34,743 nucleotides of DNA from Glomus cerebriforme (taxonomy: Eukaryota > Glomeromycota > Glomeromycetes > Glomerales > Glomeraceae): the NCBI GenBank assembly GCA_003550305.1, contig QKYT01000027.1, forward strand, positions 221,554 through 256,296, written 5' to 3'. The notes beneath the pieces were generated by a model. The model was given only the letters and a program-made list of their open reading frames with translations. It made no database searches and was not told the origin of the DNA. The stretch's first letter is position 1. Every line of letters starts with the position of its first letter. A program made the translations under genes and the position numbers. This document shows positions 11,460 through 22,619 of the stretch, piece after piece.

Positions 11460-11637
11460 CTTTGAAAATTAAGTTCTCATTTCGATATCTTTTATGGTAA
11501 ATCGGTGTAACATTCTCAATTCCGCAGCTAAGAAATACAGATTTATTATTACACAATACATAAATCTTGAGTAACACCACGCTTTATATTATTTTTTATT
11601 GTTTACCTTAAAATTTTGTTTCATCAGATTTTCTTGT

Positions 11638-12315
11638 TTAAACACGTCCGCGTTTTACCAGGGCTTTGTAATGATCACGACATTGGTAACCACTCCTACC
11701 AGGTATGACGAGAGAAAACTCTCCCCATGGTCCATGATGTCCAAATTCTTCTAATCGGTTCATAAATAATATATCTTCTTCTTCAGACCATTTTCCTTTC
11801 TTTTGAGGTTCATTGGAACAAACATTTCTAAATAGATGATGATTATTATATTCAAATGGGTTATCCGATAATTCCACATTATCTATATTTGTATTTGAGG
11901 CTGATTGCAAAATTGGCGTAGCTGGACTAGTTGGTGAAGTAGGTAAACTGGGATTGGTAGATGATGATGAACAAGCCAGATTTTCATTAAGTATTGGAGG
12001 AATAGTTTCGATATTTATAATTTCTTCATTTTTTTTATACTTTGCCGCTATTTCTTTTTGTTCATCTGAAATAAGACAGCTTAAATACACTTCGATTTGA
12101 CGTTCTTTAATAATTTGTCGAATACTTTCAAGATACATTGAAAAAGACATTTTATATAAAACTAAAGTTTCATCTCCTTCACAATCTTGTAATGCAATAT
12201 CGATTTCTTCGCAACTAGCAAAATTAAAAATTGATTTGATGAAATTTATTTTATGTTCTTTAATAGATTCATCCATCATTGAAGTGATTACATCATGAGC
12301 GTATATAAAAGACAT
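11638..12315 (-). CDS. Myb/SANT-domain protein, single exon, 225 aa
   Basis: The C-terminal residues 174-220 form a single Myb/SANT repeat: KWSEEED with Trp176, then GPWGEF with Trp197, then GRSGYQCRDHYKALVKRGR as the recognition helix region. The third helix has Tyr in place of Trp, which is common in single-repeat Myb-like proteins. Residues 1-100 are helical and acidic; the segment FASCEEIDIALQDCEGDETLVLYKM resembles a UBA/CUE-type helical bundle, but I cannot assign it. Residues 115-150 are a disordered S/P/T linker. Likely a nuclear DNA- or chromatin-binding factor; the target is unknown. The stop lies 178 bp upstream of the ROK kinase ATG. Confidence 0.75.
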   Translation of the reverse strand: MSFIYAHDVITSMMDESIKEHKINFIKSIFNFASCEEIDIALQDCEGDETLVLYKMSFSMYLESIRQIIKERQIEVYLSCLISDEQKEIAAKYKKNEEIINIETIPPILNENLACSSSSTNPSLPTSPTSPATPILQSASNTNIDNVELSDNPFEYNNHHLFRNVCSNEPQKKGKWSEEEDILFMNRLEEFGHHGPWGEFSLVIPGRSGYQCRDHYKALVKRGRV

Positions 12316-14006
12316 TTTTTAACTTGAAATTATTAGCGTTTGATGTTTAATTTTAATGTAAAAAAATTTTCAGAAAAAAAATTGAAAGATCGCGTTTTTT
12401 TTTCGTTCCTTTATGTTTGATAGATATATTATGATACATTTGATGATCATCCAATAATATGCATTGTCATCGCATTGTTTTTATACTGATCAGTTATGAA
12501 GTTGAAAGAAAGTTTATATAAGCAATTTGGTTTATTGTTCTATTGTTTGGAAACATTAAATGGGTACCAAAAAAGCAATAAGATCCGTGAAAAATGCAAT
12601 ATATAACAATTTATAACGTGTTATACACAGTAAACACCTGACTATGATTATATATTTGTTAGTTGATTATCTAGATAGTTAATACTTATGAATTTTGTTG
12701 ATTTATGTGTTGAATGTCAGTCACACATTATGCCCCTGAAATGTGTGCCAAGTTATGATGCATTATAGAAACAAAATGACAAATTTTGTGAAGATTTTTC
12801 TTCTTAACCTATACGCGAATATAGTATACTCCTTTTTCTTTAATCAAAAATGTGGCATAGCTGATCATCATCAGCCGCAAAAATGATTGGTTATTTTTGT
12901 GCACCATTTTTAAAATTTAAAGAAAGCTTTTAAGTTTATTATAAAACTTGCGTATAAATAATTATATTTATGCAGAGCTGCCTAAATTATATAATTTTCT
13001 TTTTATGATTTTTCGGTGTTTTACAATTGCCTAGCTGCGCCACAAATCTGGTACAGTACTTCATTTAAGCGAAAAATCTTGAGGTAGTAAGGTAATAAAT
13101 TATAATTCATATAAAATTTTTTTAAAAAACAAATATTACAATAATTTTATAATTTAAATTGTTATTTATTTATAAAAATATAATAATAATTATTAATTAC
13201 AATTTGTGATAAATACATAAAAATACAATGATGCAAACTAAAATAACAGTCAGGTCAATTGATTGACTCTTTTAGCATACTTTAGCTTTTAGATTAATCG
13301 GATTGTATAATTATCAAGCTTATCTGTTATTAAAAAAAGTACTTACACTTTTTATTAATCACTGATATACTTATTTTAATAAAATCTAACCTAAATACCT
13401 AAATAATATAAACTTTTTTAGTAAATAATAAACATTATAGTAATTTATTAATCAAAATAATTATTATATATATACTTTACTTTTAAAAAATTTTCTTAAG
13501 GTTAATACTTCTTTATTAGTTTTTTTATATTAATTTTTTATTTCTTAATAAAAGTATTCAATTTTTTAGATAAAATATAAAATATAAAAAAAATTACTAG
13601 TATAAAATTAATATAAAACTAAAATTTTCTTACTAATAAATTATATTCTATTAAAAAAAATAATAAAAATTTATAAATTATAAATAAAATATAATAAATA
13701 TTAAAAAAAAATAACATATGCGCCAATTTGTGGAATTATGTGCCACATCCACAAAATAGATTTGCCAAATGAAAGCAACGTTAAAAGTCATGTGATAATG
13801 ATGGATCTACATCATCTGATGCGCAAAATTAATTATTTATTTGAACTTTAATTTTTTTTAATAGAAGTAACATTAAAATTATAAAATCGGAATATAATTC
13901 TCATGACAAAATTGNGAATATCTTGGGTTATACATAAGGTAGACGGATGAATTTACATTCATTTGAAAGAAGAAAACAAGACCTATCTAATGAATCCAAA
14001 ATCGGA
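12316..14006. other. AT-rich intergenic DNA upstream of the Myb gene
   Basis: No supported gene. It has a perfect 8-bp hairpin CACACATT/AATGTGTG at 12722-12747 and a very AT-rich block at 13080-13700. The first few hundred bases should hold the Myb gene promoter. Confidence 0.6.
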
Positions 14007-14272
14007 NNNNNNNNNNNNNNNNNNNNNNNNNNNNNNNNNNNNNNNNNNNNNNNNNNNNNNNNNNNNNNNNNNNNNNNNNNNNNNNNNNNNNNNNNNNNNN
14101 NNNNNNNNNNNNNNNNNNNNNNNNNNNNNNNNNNNNNNNNNNNNNNNNNNNNNNNNNNNNNNNNNNNNNNNNNNNNNNNNNNNNNNNNNNNNNNNNNNNN
14201 NNNNNNNNNNNNNNNNNNNNNNNNNNNNNNNNNNNNNNNNNNNNNNNNNNNNNNNNNNNNNNNNNNNNNNNN
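14007..14272. other. Assembly gap (266 N)
   Basis: Undetermined bases only. Apparent open frames across it are artefacts of reading N as a sense codon. Confidence 1.
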
Positions 14273-14539
14273 CTTTAATTAAATAAATCTAATAAAATAA
14301 TAATAAAAAGTAATAAATAAGTTGTATAAAATTAGTTTATTAAACAAAAAAAAGAAAAAACTTTTCGAAACTCTTATATCTTTTATTTTACATATATTTT
14401 TACAAAAAAAAGCAAAGAAAACTAAAGTTAAAATAAATAAAAAGATTTTTTTTCCTATAAATAACAAATATTAATGTATTTTTTTACTTACTGTTTAAGA
14501 AATAACTGCTATATATGCCTACAAACTTTTTTAATTCAC

Positions 14540-14841
14540 TTAATTACTAATCCGCCTAAGAACGGCACTATCCTACTATTAAAAAAGGGGTAAAAATATA
14601 TATAATTTTATTAGTAGCTCACATACTTTCCTTTTTGGGCGATACCCATTTCACAAAAATCCATTTTCCTAAAAATAAAAATTACTAAATTTGGAAAGTT
14701 GTGTAACATCTATTCCAAAAAAGGCAAGATTAACTGAAAGGATTCACGCGCGCCAGATTCGAGTTATTAATAAAATCATATATATTTTTGCCCCTTTTTT
14801 AATAGTAGGATAGTGCCGTTCTTAGGCAGATCAGCAATTAA
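14540..14841. mobile_element. MITE with terminal inverted repeats of about 75 bp
   Basis: The two ends are near-perfect reverse complements. The left arm runs from about 14540 and the right arm back from 14841. They share an uninterrupted block from GCCTAAGAACGGCACTATCC through the AAAAAAGGGG run, and similarity continues into ATATATA. Only about 150 bp lies between the arms and it has no coding capacity. TTAA sits at both outer ends (14540-14543 and 14838-14841), which may be a piggyBac-like target duplication or simply part of the repeat. Confidence 0.8.
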
Positions 14842-14844
14842 TGA

Positions 14845-14878
14845 AAAAGTGATTGAAAAGTGATTGAAAAGTGATTGA
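14845..14878 (+). repeat. Short tandem repeat, about 11-12-bp unit GATTGAAAAGT
   Basis: Three near-identical copies of AAAAGTGATTG lie directly at the right end of the MITE. This is consistent with slippage next to the insertion. Confidence 0.7.
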
Positions 14879-15480
14879 GTAAAGAAGTGCTTACTATCAT
14901 TATTTTTAAATATAGATTAAAATTTTTTTTTTATTTTCAGATAATTCTGAACTGTTTAAATGTGTAACACATATTTAATTTAGGTTTGTATAACATAAAT
15001 CCTATTTTATAGCTAAATTTTTATCAAAATCTTAATTTAGGCAGATCGGTGGATATGATTATTATTTATCGCTATATATGAAATATGTATATTTTATAGA
15101 AAGTTTTATTTATTTATAAATTTATATAAAAATATATTAATTTTAAGTATGATTTTAACGCTTACTCAGCTGGAGGTGAATTTCATCAGAAATTAATTTT
15201 ACTACATCATGTGATTTTTATTACATAATTTTATATTTATTAATTTATCAAAGAAATTTTGATAAATTTATAAAACTATATATAAGATTTTATTATAAAA
15301 ATGCTTTTTTTTTATTTTGTTTAATAAATGGTTTAAAATAACAATTATTTACAAAAAAAAAAAGAGAAAAGTAAACATTTGCAACTATCTATTAAACTAT
15401 TAATAAAATAATTAATATAATTAAAATGATGAAAAAAATAAAGCTTCTAGTATTTAATTAGTAATATATCATTTACTAAA
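14879..15480. other. AT-rich spacer
   Basis: No gene seen. TTTAGGCAGATC near 15037 repeats the outer end of the MITE (TTAGGCAGATC at 14822) and may be a solo end of a related copy. Confidence 0.5.
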
Positions 15481-16405
15481 TTAGAGTTTAAATTATAATT
15501 AAAGTTTGAAATATCAGAGTTTAAATTTAAGTATCAGAGTTTAAAATTATTTAAAATTAATGTCAAAGTTTAAATTATTAAAGTCAGAATTTGATCAAAG
15601 TTTGAACATTAGAGTTTGAAATTATTAAAAGTTAGAATTCATATCTAAATTTGAAATGTCAGAGTTTGAAATTATTAAAAGTCATCAGAATTTGAAATGT
15701 TAGAATTTAAAATTATTAAAAATCAGAATTTGTGTCAGAATTTAAAATATTAAAGTTTGAAGTTATAAAAATCAGAATTTGAATCAGAATTTGAAACATC
15801 AAAATTTAAAATTATTAAAAATCAGAATTTACATTAGAATTTGAAATGTCAGAGTTTAAAATTATTAAAAGTTAGAGTTTATATTAGAATTTGAAATGTC
15901 AAAGTTTGAAATTATAAAAGTCAGAGTTTATATCAGAAATTCAGAATTTGAAATATTGTAATTTAAAATTATTAAAAGTTAGAGTTCATGTCAAAATTTA
16001 AAATATCAGAATTTAAAATTATAAAAGTTAAAGTTCATGTCAGAATTTGAAATTATAAAAGTCAGAGTTTGTATCAGAGTTTGAAACATTAGAGTTTGAA
16101 ATTATAGTTGCATTAAAGTTTAAAACATTAGAGTTTAAAATTATAATCACATTAGAGTTTGAAATATTAGAGTTTGAAATTATAATTATATCAGAGTTTG
16201 AAACATTAGAGTTTAAAATTATAGTCATATCAAAGTTTGAAAATATTAGAATTTAAAATTATAGTCATGTTAAAGTTTGAAAATATTAGAGTTTGAAATT
16301 ATAGAGTTAAAGTTTGCATTAGAATTTGAAATGTCAAAATTTAAAATTATTAAAAGTTAGAGTTTGCATTAAAGTTTAAAATATCAGAGTTTGAAATTGT
16401 AAAAG
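15481..16405 (+). repeat. AT-rich degenerate minisatellite (core TCAGAGTTTGAAATTATTAAAAG)
   Basis: About 0.9 kb of tandemly arranged, diverged units of roughly 20-28 bp, built from the blocks (A/G)AGTTT(A/G)AAAT and AAATTATTAAAAGTCAGA. Insertions such as TATAGTCATATCA vary the period. On the minus strand stretches read as SNSNVSNSD-like peptide repeats, but stops interrupt them and no flanking gene uses them. The same family recurs inverted at 21841-21880 and 22385-22605. Confidence 0.85.
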
Positions 16406-17031
16406 TTAAAAAATAAAAAAATTCTATTATATAAAAAACTAAAGAAATACAACTATTACAAACTACTATTACTTATAAAATATTAAAAAATAATAGCGTA
16501 ATATTACTATTACTTATAAAATAATAAAAAGAAAGAAATAAAAAAATATGAAAAAGAGATGAATAAGAAAAAAATAATTAAACCAGGTAAAAATTACTAA
16601 TCAAAAATAGTTAATATAAATAAGTGAAATTCATTCTTCTGATAAATTATTTTTAAAATTTAAATTTATGTATTATGAAAATCAAAGTGAAATTCACTAT
16701 CTAATTTTTAAAAAAAAAAATTATTTCTTATTTGGATGAATTACTTATTTCCAAATTTAAATATATAAATAATATGATATATGCTAATTATTTACTGATT
16801 ATTTTCAAAAATAAAATATCATATTTATCAATAAAAATTTGAATTTTTTTTTAAATAAAACTTAATACAAGTTTTATATAATTTGTTTTATAAATTTACT
16901 TAAAATCTTAAAGGATACTAATTTTAAAATATATAGTATTTTTGATATAGATATAAGGAATATTTGAATTTCATCACTAAATAAAAAATAAATTTACTTA
17001 TTTTAAAATATAAAAATTGTAAAAACAATTA
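16406..17031. other. AT-rich spacer between minisatellite and Tigger-like element
   Basis: Extremely AT-rich, with no coding or RNA signal. GTGAAATTCA occurs at about 16625 and again at about 16689; nothing else stands out. Confidence 0.5.
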
Positions 17032-17841
17032 CAGTCATCCCCCTCTATAATCATACTACTAAATACTGTGATTATAGTGAGATGTTTTTATAAAAAGAGT
17101 TTTGCTATATAATCACAAATATAATAAATTTTCATATTAGTATGCATAATTATATTAAAAAATTTCTTACTAAAAATAGCTAAAAATAATATTATATAAA
17201 AATTTTTTTTTAAAAAAAAAATCTTAAGTAAAATAGCTATAATTTTTATTGTTTAATACAAAAATATTAGTGTAAAAACAAAAAATTTCTAAAAAAAACT
17301 TTATTTTTCTTCAGCTTTATTATATAGTTTTTGAGATTACGCAAACATGTAATCTTTATTATACAGTTACGTAAAAAAAAAATATTTATTTTAATTACAT
17401 ACACAAATATGTAATAAAATTATGCAACTATAAATAGTTTTATTATGCGTTATGTAAAGACATGTAAATTTATTTCAGTCACATATACAAATATGTAAAA
17501 AGAATTATACAAGACTTTTTACGTGTTTATGTGTTATTTTTATTTATGCTTTTTAATTAAAGTAAATTAAGGAATAAAAAAAGTATCAATTTATTAAAAT
17601 ACTTATATTAAATTAATAATTTTATGTTAAATTTGATGAGTATATAATATCTAAAGTCCTATTGATGTGACTATAAAAAGGAGGATTTTTGTATATTATT
17701 AACTATTATATTAGAACTAATAATTGCTGTGATAGTGACTATAATCGATTTATAACTACAAAGAGGTATTTTACTATATAAAAATTTGGGACTAAAACTG
17801 ATATAATTATATAGAGGTTGTGTTTAAAGAGGTTGTGTTTA

Positions 17842-18875
17842 GAGGGTCACTCTTTCCCAAAAAATTCTGACCAAATTTTTTACAAAGCAAAAACACAACC
17901 TGGAGGCTTCGTTCACTATGGTAACAGCCTTCAGGGTCTTAAGTAAAAATACTTCTCTTATTATTTAACATTTAATAAAATAGTTTATGTTGTTTGCATT
18001 TTATTATTTTTAAATATACCCACAATTTTTGTTTTACAACTCATGAATAACGGCCTTTAATGATACTTCTGGAAGCATTTGGTATTCTCAGCTTGCCAGT
18101 ATTGCATAAGTTTTATCTCTTCAGAATTAGAAAAGGAAAGTAATAGAAAGTTTTATAAAGAAGAGAACGATTTTACTTAACTCTGGGTTCTTGTGAACGA
18201 ACTGTTTGCAAAGGGTTTGGAGGGGAAGAACTTTTCTTTTGGAGTGTAATTTGGTGTTTTCCTATTTTACTTTAGGTTTTTGCGACTAGATATAGTTATT
18301 TTTCCTAATTTTATTTCTTTTTGTTTTTGTTTATATTTTTTTTTTATTTTTTTATTTTTTGTTGTAGCTTTTGGTTATTTTTCTTTGTATTTTTCATATT
18401 CGCAACTCCAAAACCTATTATATTTTGGGAGATAGGGGATACTAAAAAAATGATTGTTAAAGATTAGTTTGGTATAACTTGTTATTTATTAGCCTTAAAG
18501 GAGTTATTTATTTTAAAGAGAATGATAATATGATGATCATGAGCGATTACAAAAGTCAGTGTATGAGTCACAGGTAGTCACATGGAGTTGATTAAAATGG
18601 GCACACACAACGGTCATGGTCGTTCAGTAGGCTTGATTGGCTAACATTTTTTTTAGATTCATTTTATTTTGATTCGTTTATAGATTGAGGGTGCCTTTGG
18701 CCTTGTGAATTTTGTTCAGTTTTCGCAGAATTTTCATATGATGACAGGTTAGTTCTTTTTCGCTAAACGAGAGGTAGCGTTAATTAGTTTAGATTTGATG
18801 TAGGTTGCTTTAGTTTCTTTGCATTTAATTAATAAACTTATTGCACAAGATCACATCATTAATAATAAAAAAAAA
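17842..18875 (+). mobile_element. Retroposon-like insertion (poly-A tail, target duplication), copy A
   Basis: About 1 kb of sequence distinctly richer in GC than its surroundings. It ends with AATAAA (about 18832), then a short 3' segment, then A9 (18867-18875), followed by TAGAGATTGTATTTA. Near-identical 15-mers precede the 5' end at 17812-17826 and 17827-17841. A 3' A-tail and matching 15-bp flanks are the hallmark of LINE-type target-primed insertion. No long ORF is visible, so it is SINE-like or decayed. Confidence 0.6.
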
Positions 18876-18890
18876 TAGAGATTGTATTTA

Positions 18891-19128
18891 ACCGAAAAAT
18901 AGATTATTAGCTAACATTTTTTTAGTTTATTTTATGAAGTGGGGGCGCCTTTGACCTTGTGAATTTTGTTTAGCTTCCGCAGATTCTTCATACAGTGACA
19001 GGTCAACCCTAATTCTGGATTTGTTCAGGGGTAGTGATCAATAGTTTAGTGTTTATGTGTATTTTTTTTTATTTGTATGTATAAATTTAATAAACTTATT
19101 GCATAAGATTGCATCATTAAAAAAAAAA
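18891..19128 (+). mobile_element. Retroposon-like insertion, 5'-truncated copy B
   Basis: It repeats the 3' part of copy A: GCTAACATTTTTTT, GCCTTTG(G/A)CCTTGTGAATTTTG, AATAAACTTATTGCA and GCATCATTA. It ends with A10 (19119-19128) followed by TAGAGGTTGTATTTA. Being shorter at the 5' end but sharing the 3' end with copy A fits 5' truncation during reverse transcription. Confidence 0.6.
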
Positions 19129-19382
19129 TAGAGGTTGTATTTATACAGGGAGTGACTATAAAGGGAGACGACTGTATTTAAAATTTAATTCATAAAAAAA
19201 AATATTGCTAAAATAAGAATTAATCTAATAGTTATTGAAAATTAATTTAAAAAATAATTCACTAGAAAATAAATTTTATCTTTATTTATTATTAATCATT
19301 TTTAATTATTAATTTTTTATCTGATTTTTCTTGTTCATCTTTTTATATATATATATTTTATTTTTCTATTATTTTATAAGTA

Positions 19383-21811
19383 TAGTCACACTTCCATAAG
19401 TGCATGCACCTGAGACCCAGTTATGCACGTGCATTTAGAGAGAGTGTGCAATTAAAAAATAGCCAATAAAAAATCAATATTATTACACAATTAGCATTTA
19501 TTTAAAACTCAATTTTATTTACATTATGCAAATTAGAACACTTTAATGAAAGTATGTATTAATGTCAGTTTACCGCAATAAACTTATTTTCTTGGTCCTA
19601 AGAAACTTTTTAATCTTTTTCATTAACTTCATATATTTCTCTGCATTGTTCTATTGAAGTAAAAATATATGAACCATTTCTAAGCTTGCAATTGCAGTGT
19701 TAGTACTAATAACAGAAATTTCATCACTATCAACCATTTTGTCCAAATCTATATTCTCCTTATCAGTATCGGTATTTTTAAAGAGATATATGAGTTCTTC
19801 ATTAATTTTATCGTCTTTGGGAACTTCATAAACAATTTTCTCTCCAGGTATGTAACGTATGTTAAGAAACTCTTCTGCCTGCATTGGAGAGGGAAGATTA
19901 AAGGCTTGAAGTACATCTCTGAGATTATTAAACATCAAGTTTTCATTTTGGCAGATATTCTCTGAAATATCTCTCAAATTTGCATTTATATTGGGAAGAA
20001 TTTTTGTATGCCACTAGTTGTTATGGATTATTTCAGCATTAATTTTATCCCAGGCTTGGATGATAAAACAAATTGCTTGCAAGATATCCATACGTAAATC
20101 TTCTACGTGATTATCCACCTTTACATTTTGCAACATCCAACCACAGTATTAAAAATAATCAGTTAGATTTGTTATAAAATATGGCAAATTTAATAAACAT
20201 GCCTTACTATATATGAAAACAATGATAGTGTCTTTTGAAAGACATAATTATCCCAGCATCCATTGGCTGAATTTTTGAAGTCATATTCGGAGGCAAAAAA
20301 TGAACATCAGTGAATCATAAGGTAAGGTCATCTAACTTGTGACTAGAACAATTATCAAGGAGAAGTAATACATGCTGGCCTTGATGCTTTAGACCAACTT
20401 AACGATCAAATTTTCAGATTCATTCTTGGAAGAGCGACGTAATCATCCAGGCTTTGGCATTATTATGGTATGTCATAAGCATAGATTGAATTTTTATATT
20501 TTTAAAATAGCGCAGTTTTTTGAATTTTCTGATGATTAGGGATTTTAATTTGTGTAAACTATTAGTATTTGTACACAATGCAATCGAAAGGTATTCTTTA
20601 TTCACTTTACATCCAGAAAGACATTTAATTGCAAGTATTTGATCAGGCTCTAACTTAAAAACATCAATAATTGTACAGAATAAGTATGATAATTTTAGAT
20701 TGTTTTTTTCAACTAAGAATTTACCTATAAAAAAGTCCTGTTTCATACATATTATAGATTCTTTCAAGAGGGTAGTTAGAGTAACGTTCTCTTAATAAGG
20801 GTAAAGTATTGGCAATAGCAGCTTCATCAGCAGACGCAGCTTCTCTTTTAAGCTTTCTTTGACGAATTCTATTATGATCCTTGAATTTATGGAGCCATCC
20901 TGGGGAAAATTGTAATGCACCTTGGGGAATATCTAATCCATTGACAATAATTTTGGCTTTTTCAATAAGTATCGTATCACTTAAAACTGTTCGATATTGA
21001 TAGTCTAAAATGAATTCTTTGAGTGCGAGTTCAAGCTCTGGATAGGTAACTGACTTATGTCGCTTTGTGTTTAGACTAATAGTTTCTGAACTAAGCCATT
21101 ATTCTGCTGTTTGTAAGATACGAGTAATGGTGCTCTCATTAACTCTAAGATGCCATTTTTCTTCGATCCAATTGACATACTGAGTTCGAGTCCTTTTATT
21201 TTCGTGAGCATAAGTACAAAGTTCTCGCTTTTGTATTTCAGTAAGAGTTGTTCTTTTAAGAGACATGTTTAGAGGCGTATGGCTGATTTCAATGTAATTA
21301 AATAATGGTGAATCATCATCTTTTTTCTTTAATTTAGATACATGACAGAATAATTCTATAGGATTTTATTTATTAACATGCGCTGTTTTCTTGTTAATAT
21401 AAAAATCTTCCCCAGCTATACTAATTTGGGATAATTGATCAAATAAATGTTTACATGCTAGTAATTATAGAACACTCATACAAAAATAATTCACATATGT
21501 ATAAAATAATTTTTAATAAAATTAATAAAATTGATTTTTTGGAATGTAAAAATTGTCATCGGCATCTTTATTGATTTATTTTAAAATTAACTGTAACTAA
21601 ATAGCTATCAATGATTGGTCAACATATGTCATTGTCACGTGAATGCATTTGTGAAGGGTGAACTGATATACTTGGAGTTTGGAATTGCATGCATGTGTAG
21701 AACATAGAGAGTATGCACTTAGCTCTAAGTCCCCTAGCTTGGGACCAAACCATAGTATGCATATAGAGAGGTAATGCACTTATGAAGAGTACACTTATAG
21801 AGGTATGACTG
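19383..21811 (-). mobile_element. Tigger/pogo-type DNA transposon, 2.4 kb, defective
   Basis: Ends TAGTCACACTTCCATAAGTG (left) and CAGTCATACCTCTATAAGTG (right, reverse complement) match at 16 of 20 positions. They are flanked by TA at 19381-19382 and 21812-21813. Sub-terminal TGCA-containing motifs (GTGCATGCAC, TATGCA) cluster inside both ends. The element contains one decayed CENP-B/DDE-type transposase on the minus strand. Confidence 0.85.
19651..21266 (-). pseudogene. CENP-B-type DDE (Tigger/pogo) transposase pseudogene
   Basis: Starts at the ATG at 21266. The N-terminus has a CENP-B/pogo HTH (TLTEIQKRELCTYAHENKRT...WHLRVNESTITRIL) followed by a second DNA-binding domain with SPGWLHKFKDHN. 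The DDE domain is recognisable: NMYETGLFYR, LLLLDNCSSH (Asp codon 20354-20356) and PPNMTSKIQPMDAGII. The first catalytic Asp (normally in DETGLF) is Tyr, codon 20745-20747. There is an in-frame TAA at 21099-21101, stops after the first DDE block, and frameshifts through 20000-20740. A 108-residue C-terminal piece remains open at 19651-19977. It cannot encode an active enzyme. Confidence 0.85.
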
Positions 21812-21840
21812 TAATAATATTTCTTTAAATTTTTTATTAA

Positions 21841-22384
21841 ATTCTAATCTTTAATAATTTCAAATTCTAAAATTCAAATTCAGTCTAATATATTGTTAGA
21901 AAATAAAAATTACATGATTTGTAAATCATGTGATGTCACATGTTTAGTTATGAAAATCATAATAGCCATAATAGTTAAATTAGTTTAATTAGTTATGATT
22001 GTTAGATTTGTTAGATTAGTTAAATTTATTTTATTAGTTATATTTATTATATTTATTTTATTATTTTCTATATAATGAAGTATTCTTATATAAAGGAAGA
22101 ATTTTAGATGTAAGTTAGAACTTTAGTCTATTATTATAAACAAGAATAATAACTCAAGTCATTTAAAGTTATCTTTGCAAACAAAGGAATTAATTCTAAA
22201 ATCTAATTGATACACCTACAAATTTTTCTTAATAAAAACTATATTTTATTATTATAAAACTATCTTGAAAGTATTTTTCATTTTAACCTTCAAAATTATA
22301 AAAGTTAATCATAAAGCTAAAAGCTGAGATAAACTCTTGTTAACTTGGATTATATGTAAAGTTTCAGTCCTTTGTATTTGTCAA
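21841..22384. other. AT-rich spacer with a short inverted minisatellite fragment
   Basis: About 40 bp at 21841-21880 (AATTCTAATCTTTAATAATTTCAAATTC) is the reverse complement of the minisatellite seen at 15.5-16.4 kb. AAATCATGTGATGTCACATG near 21920 is partly palindromic. No gene seen. Confidence 0.5.
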
Positions 22385-22605
22385 GATAATAATATTAAAC
22401 TTTAACTTTAATTTTAAACTCTAATAACTTTAATAATTCAAATTCTAATATTTTAAACTTTAATACAAATTCTGACTTTTAATAATTCAAACTCTAATAT
22501 TTTAAATTTTAATGCAAAATCTGATATTTTAAACTCTAATGTGAATTCTAATTCTATAATTTCAAATTCTATTTTAAATTCTAATACTTTAATAACTTTA
22601 CTCTA
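22385..22605 (-). repeat. Inverted copy of the AT-rich minisatellite
   Basis: Units such as TTTAATAATTCAAACTCTAA and TTTTAAACTTTAATACAAATTCTGA are the reverse complement of the 15481-16405 units. Array orientation is opposite, and it ends just before the FAR1-like transposase remnant. Confidence 0.8.
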
Positions 22606-22619
22606 AATAATGATAATAA

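Larger units (their letters stand above)
17032..19174. mobile_element. Non-autonomous Tigger/pogo-like element carrying nested insertions
   Basis: The left end CAGTCATCCCCCTCTATAAT and the inverted right end CAGTCGTCTCCCTTTATAGT match at most positions and continue to TCA. Each is flanked by TA (17030-17031 and 19175-19176), the Tc1/mariner/pogo target duplication. No transposase is visible inside. About 1.3 kb of the interior (17827-19143) is a later retroposon-like insertion. The ends resemble those of the coding Tigger-like element starting 200 bp further right. Confidence 0.7.

Noticed and set aside
11356..11580. Minus-strand 74-residue ORF overlapping the ROK start
   Set aside because: Out-of-frame shadow; the LDIGGTKFA motif fixes the other frame.
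13947..14286. Two ORFs of about 110 residues
   Set aside because: Almost entirely undetermined bases of the assembly gap.
16040..16228. SNSNVSNSD-type peptide ORF
   Set aside because: A by-product of the minisatellite; stops interrupt the array elsewhere and no promoter or domain is visible.
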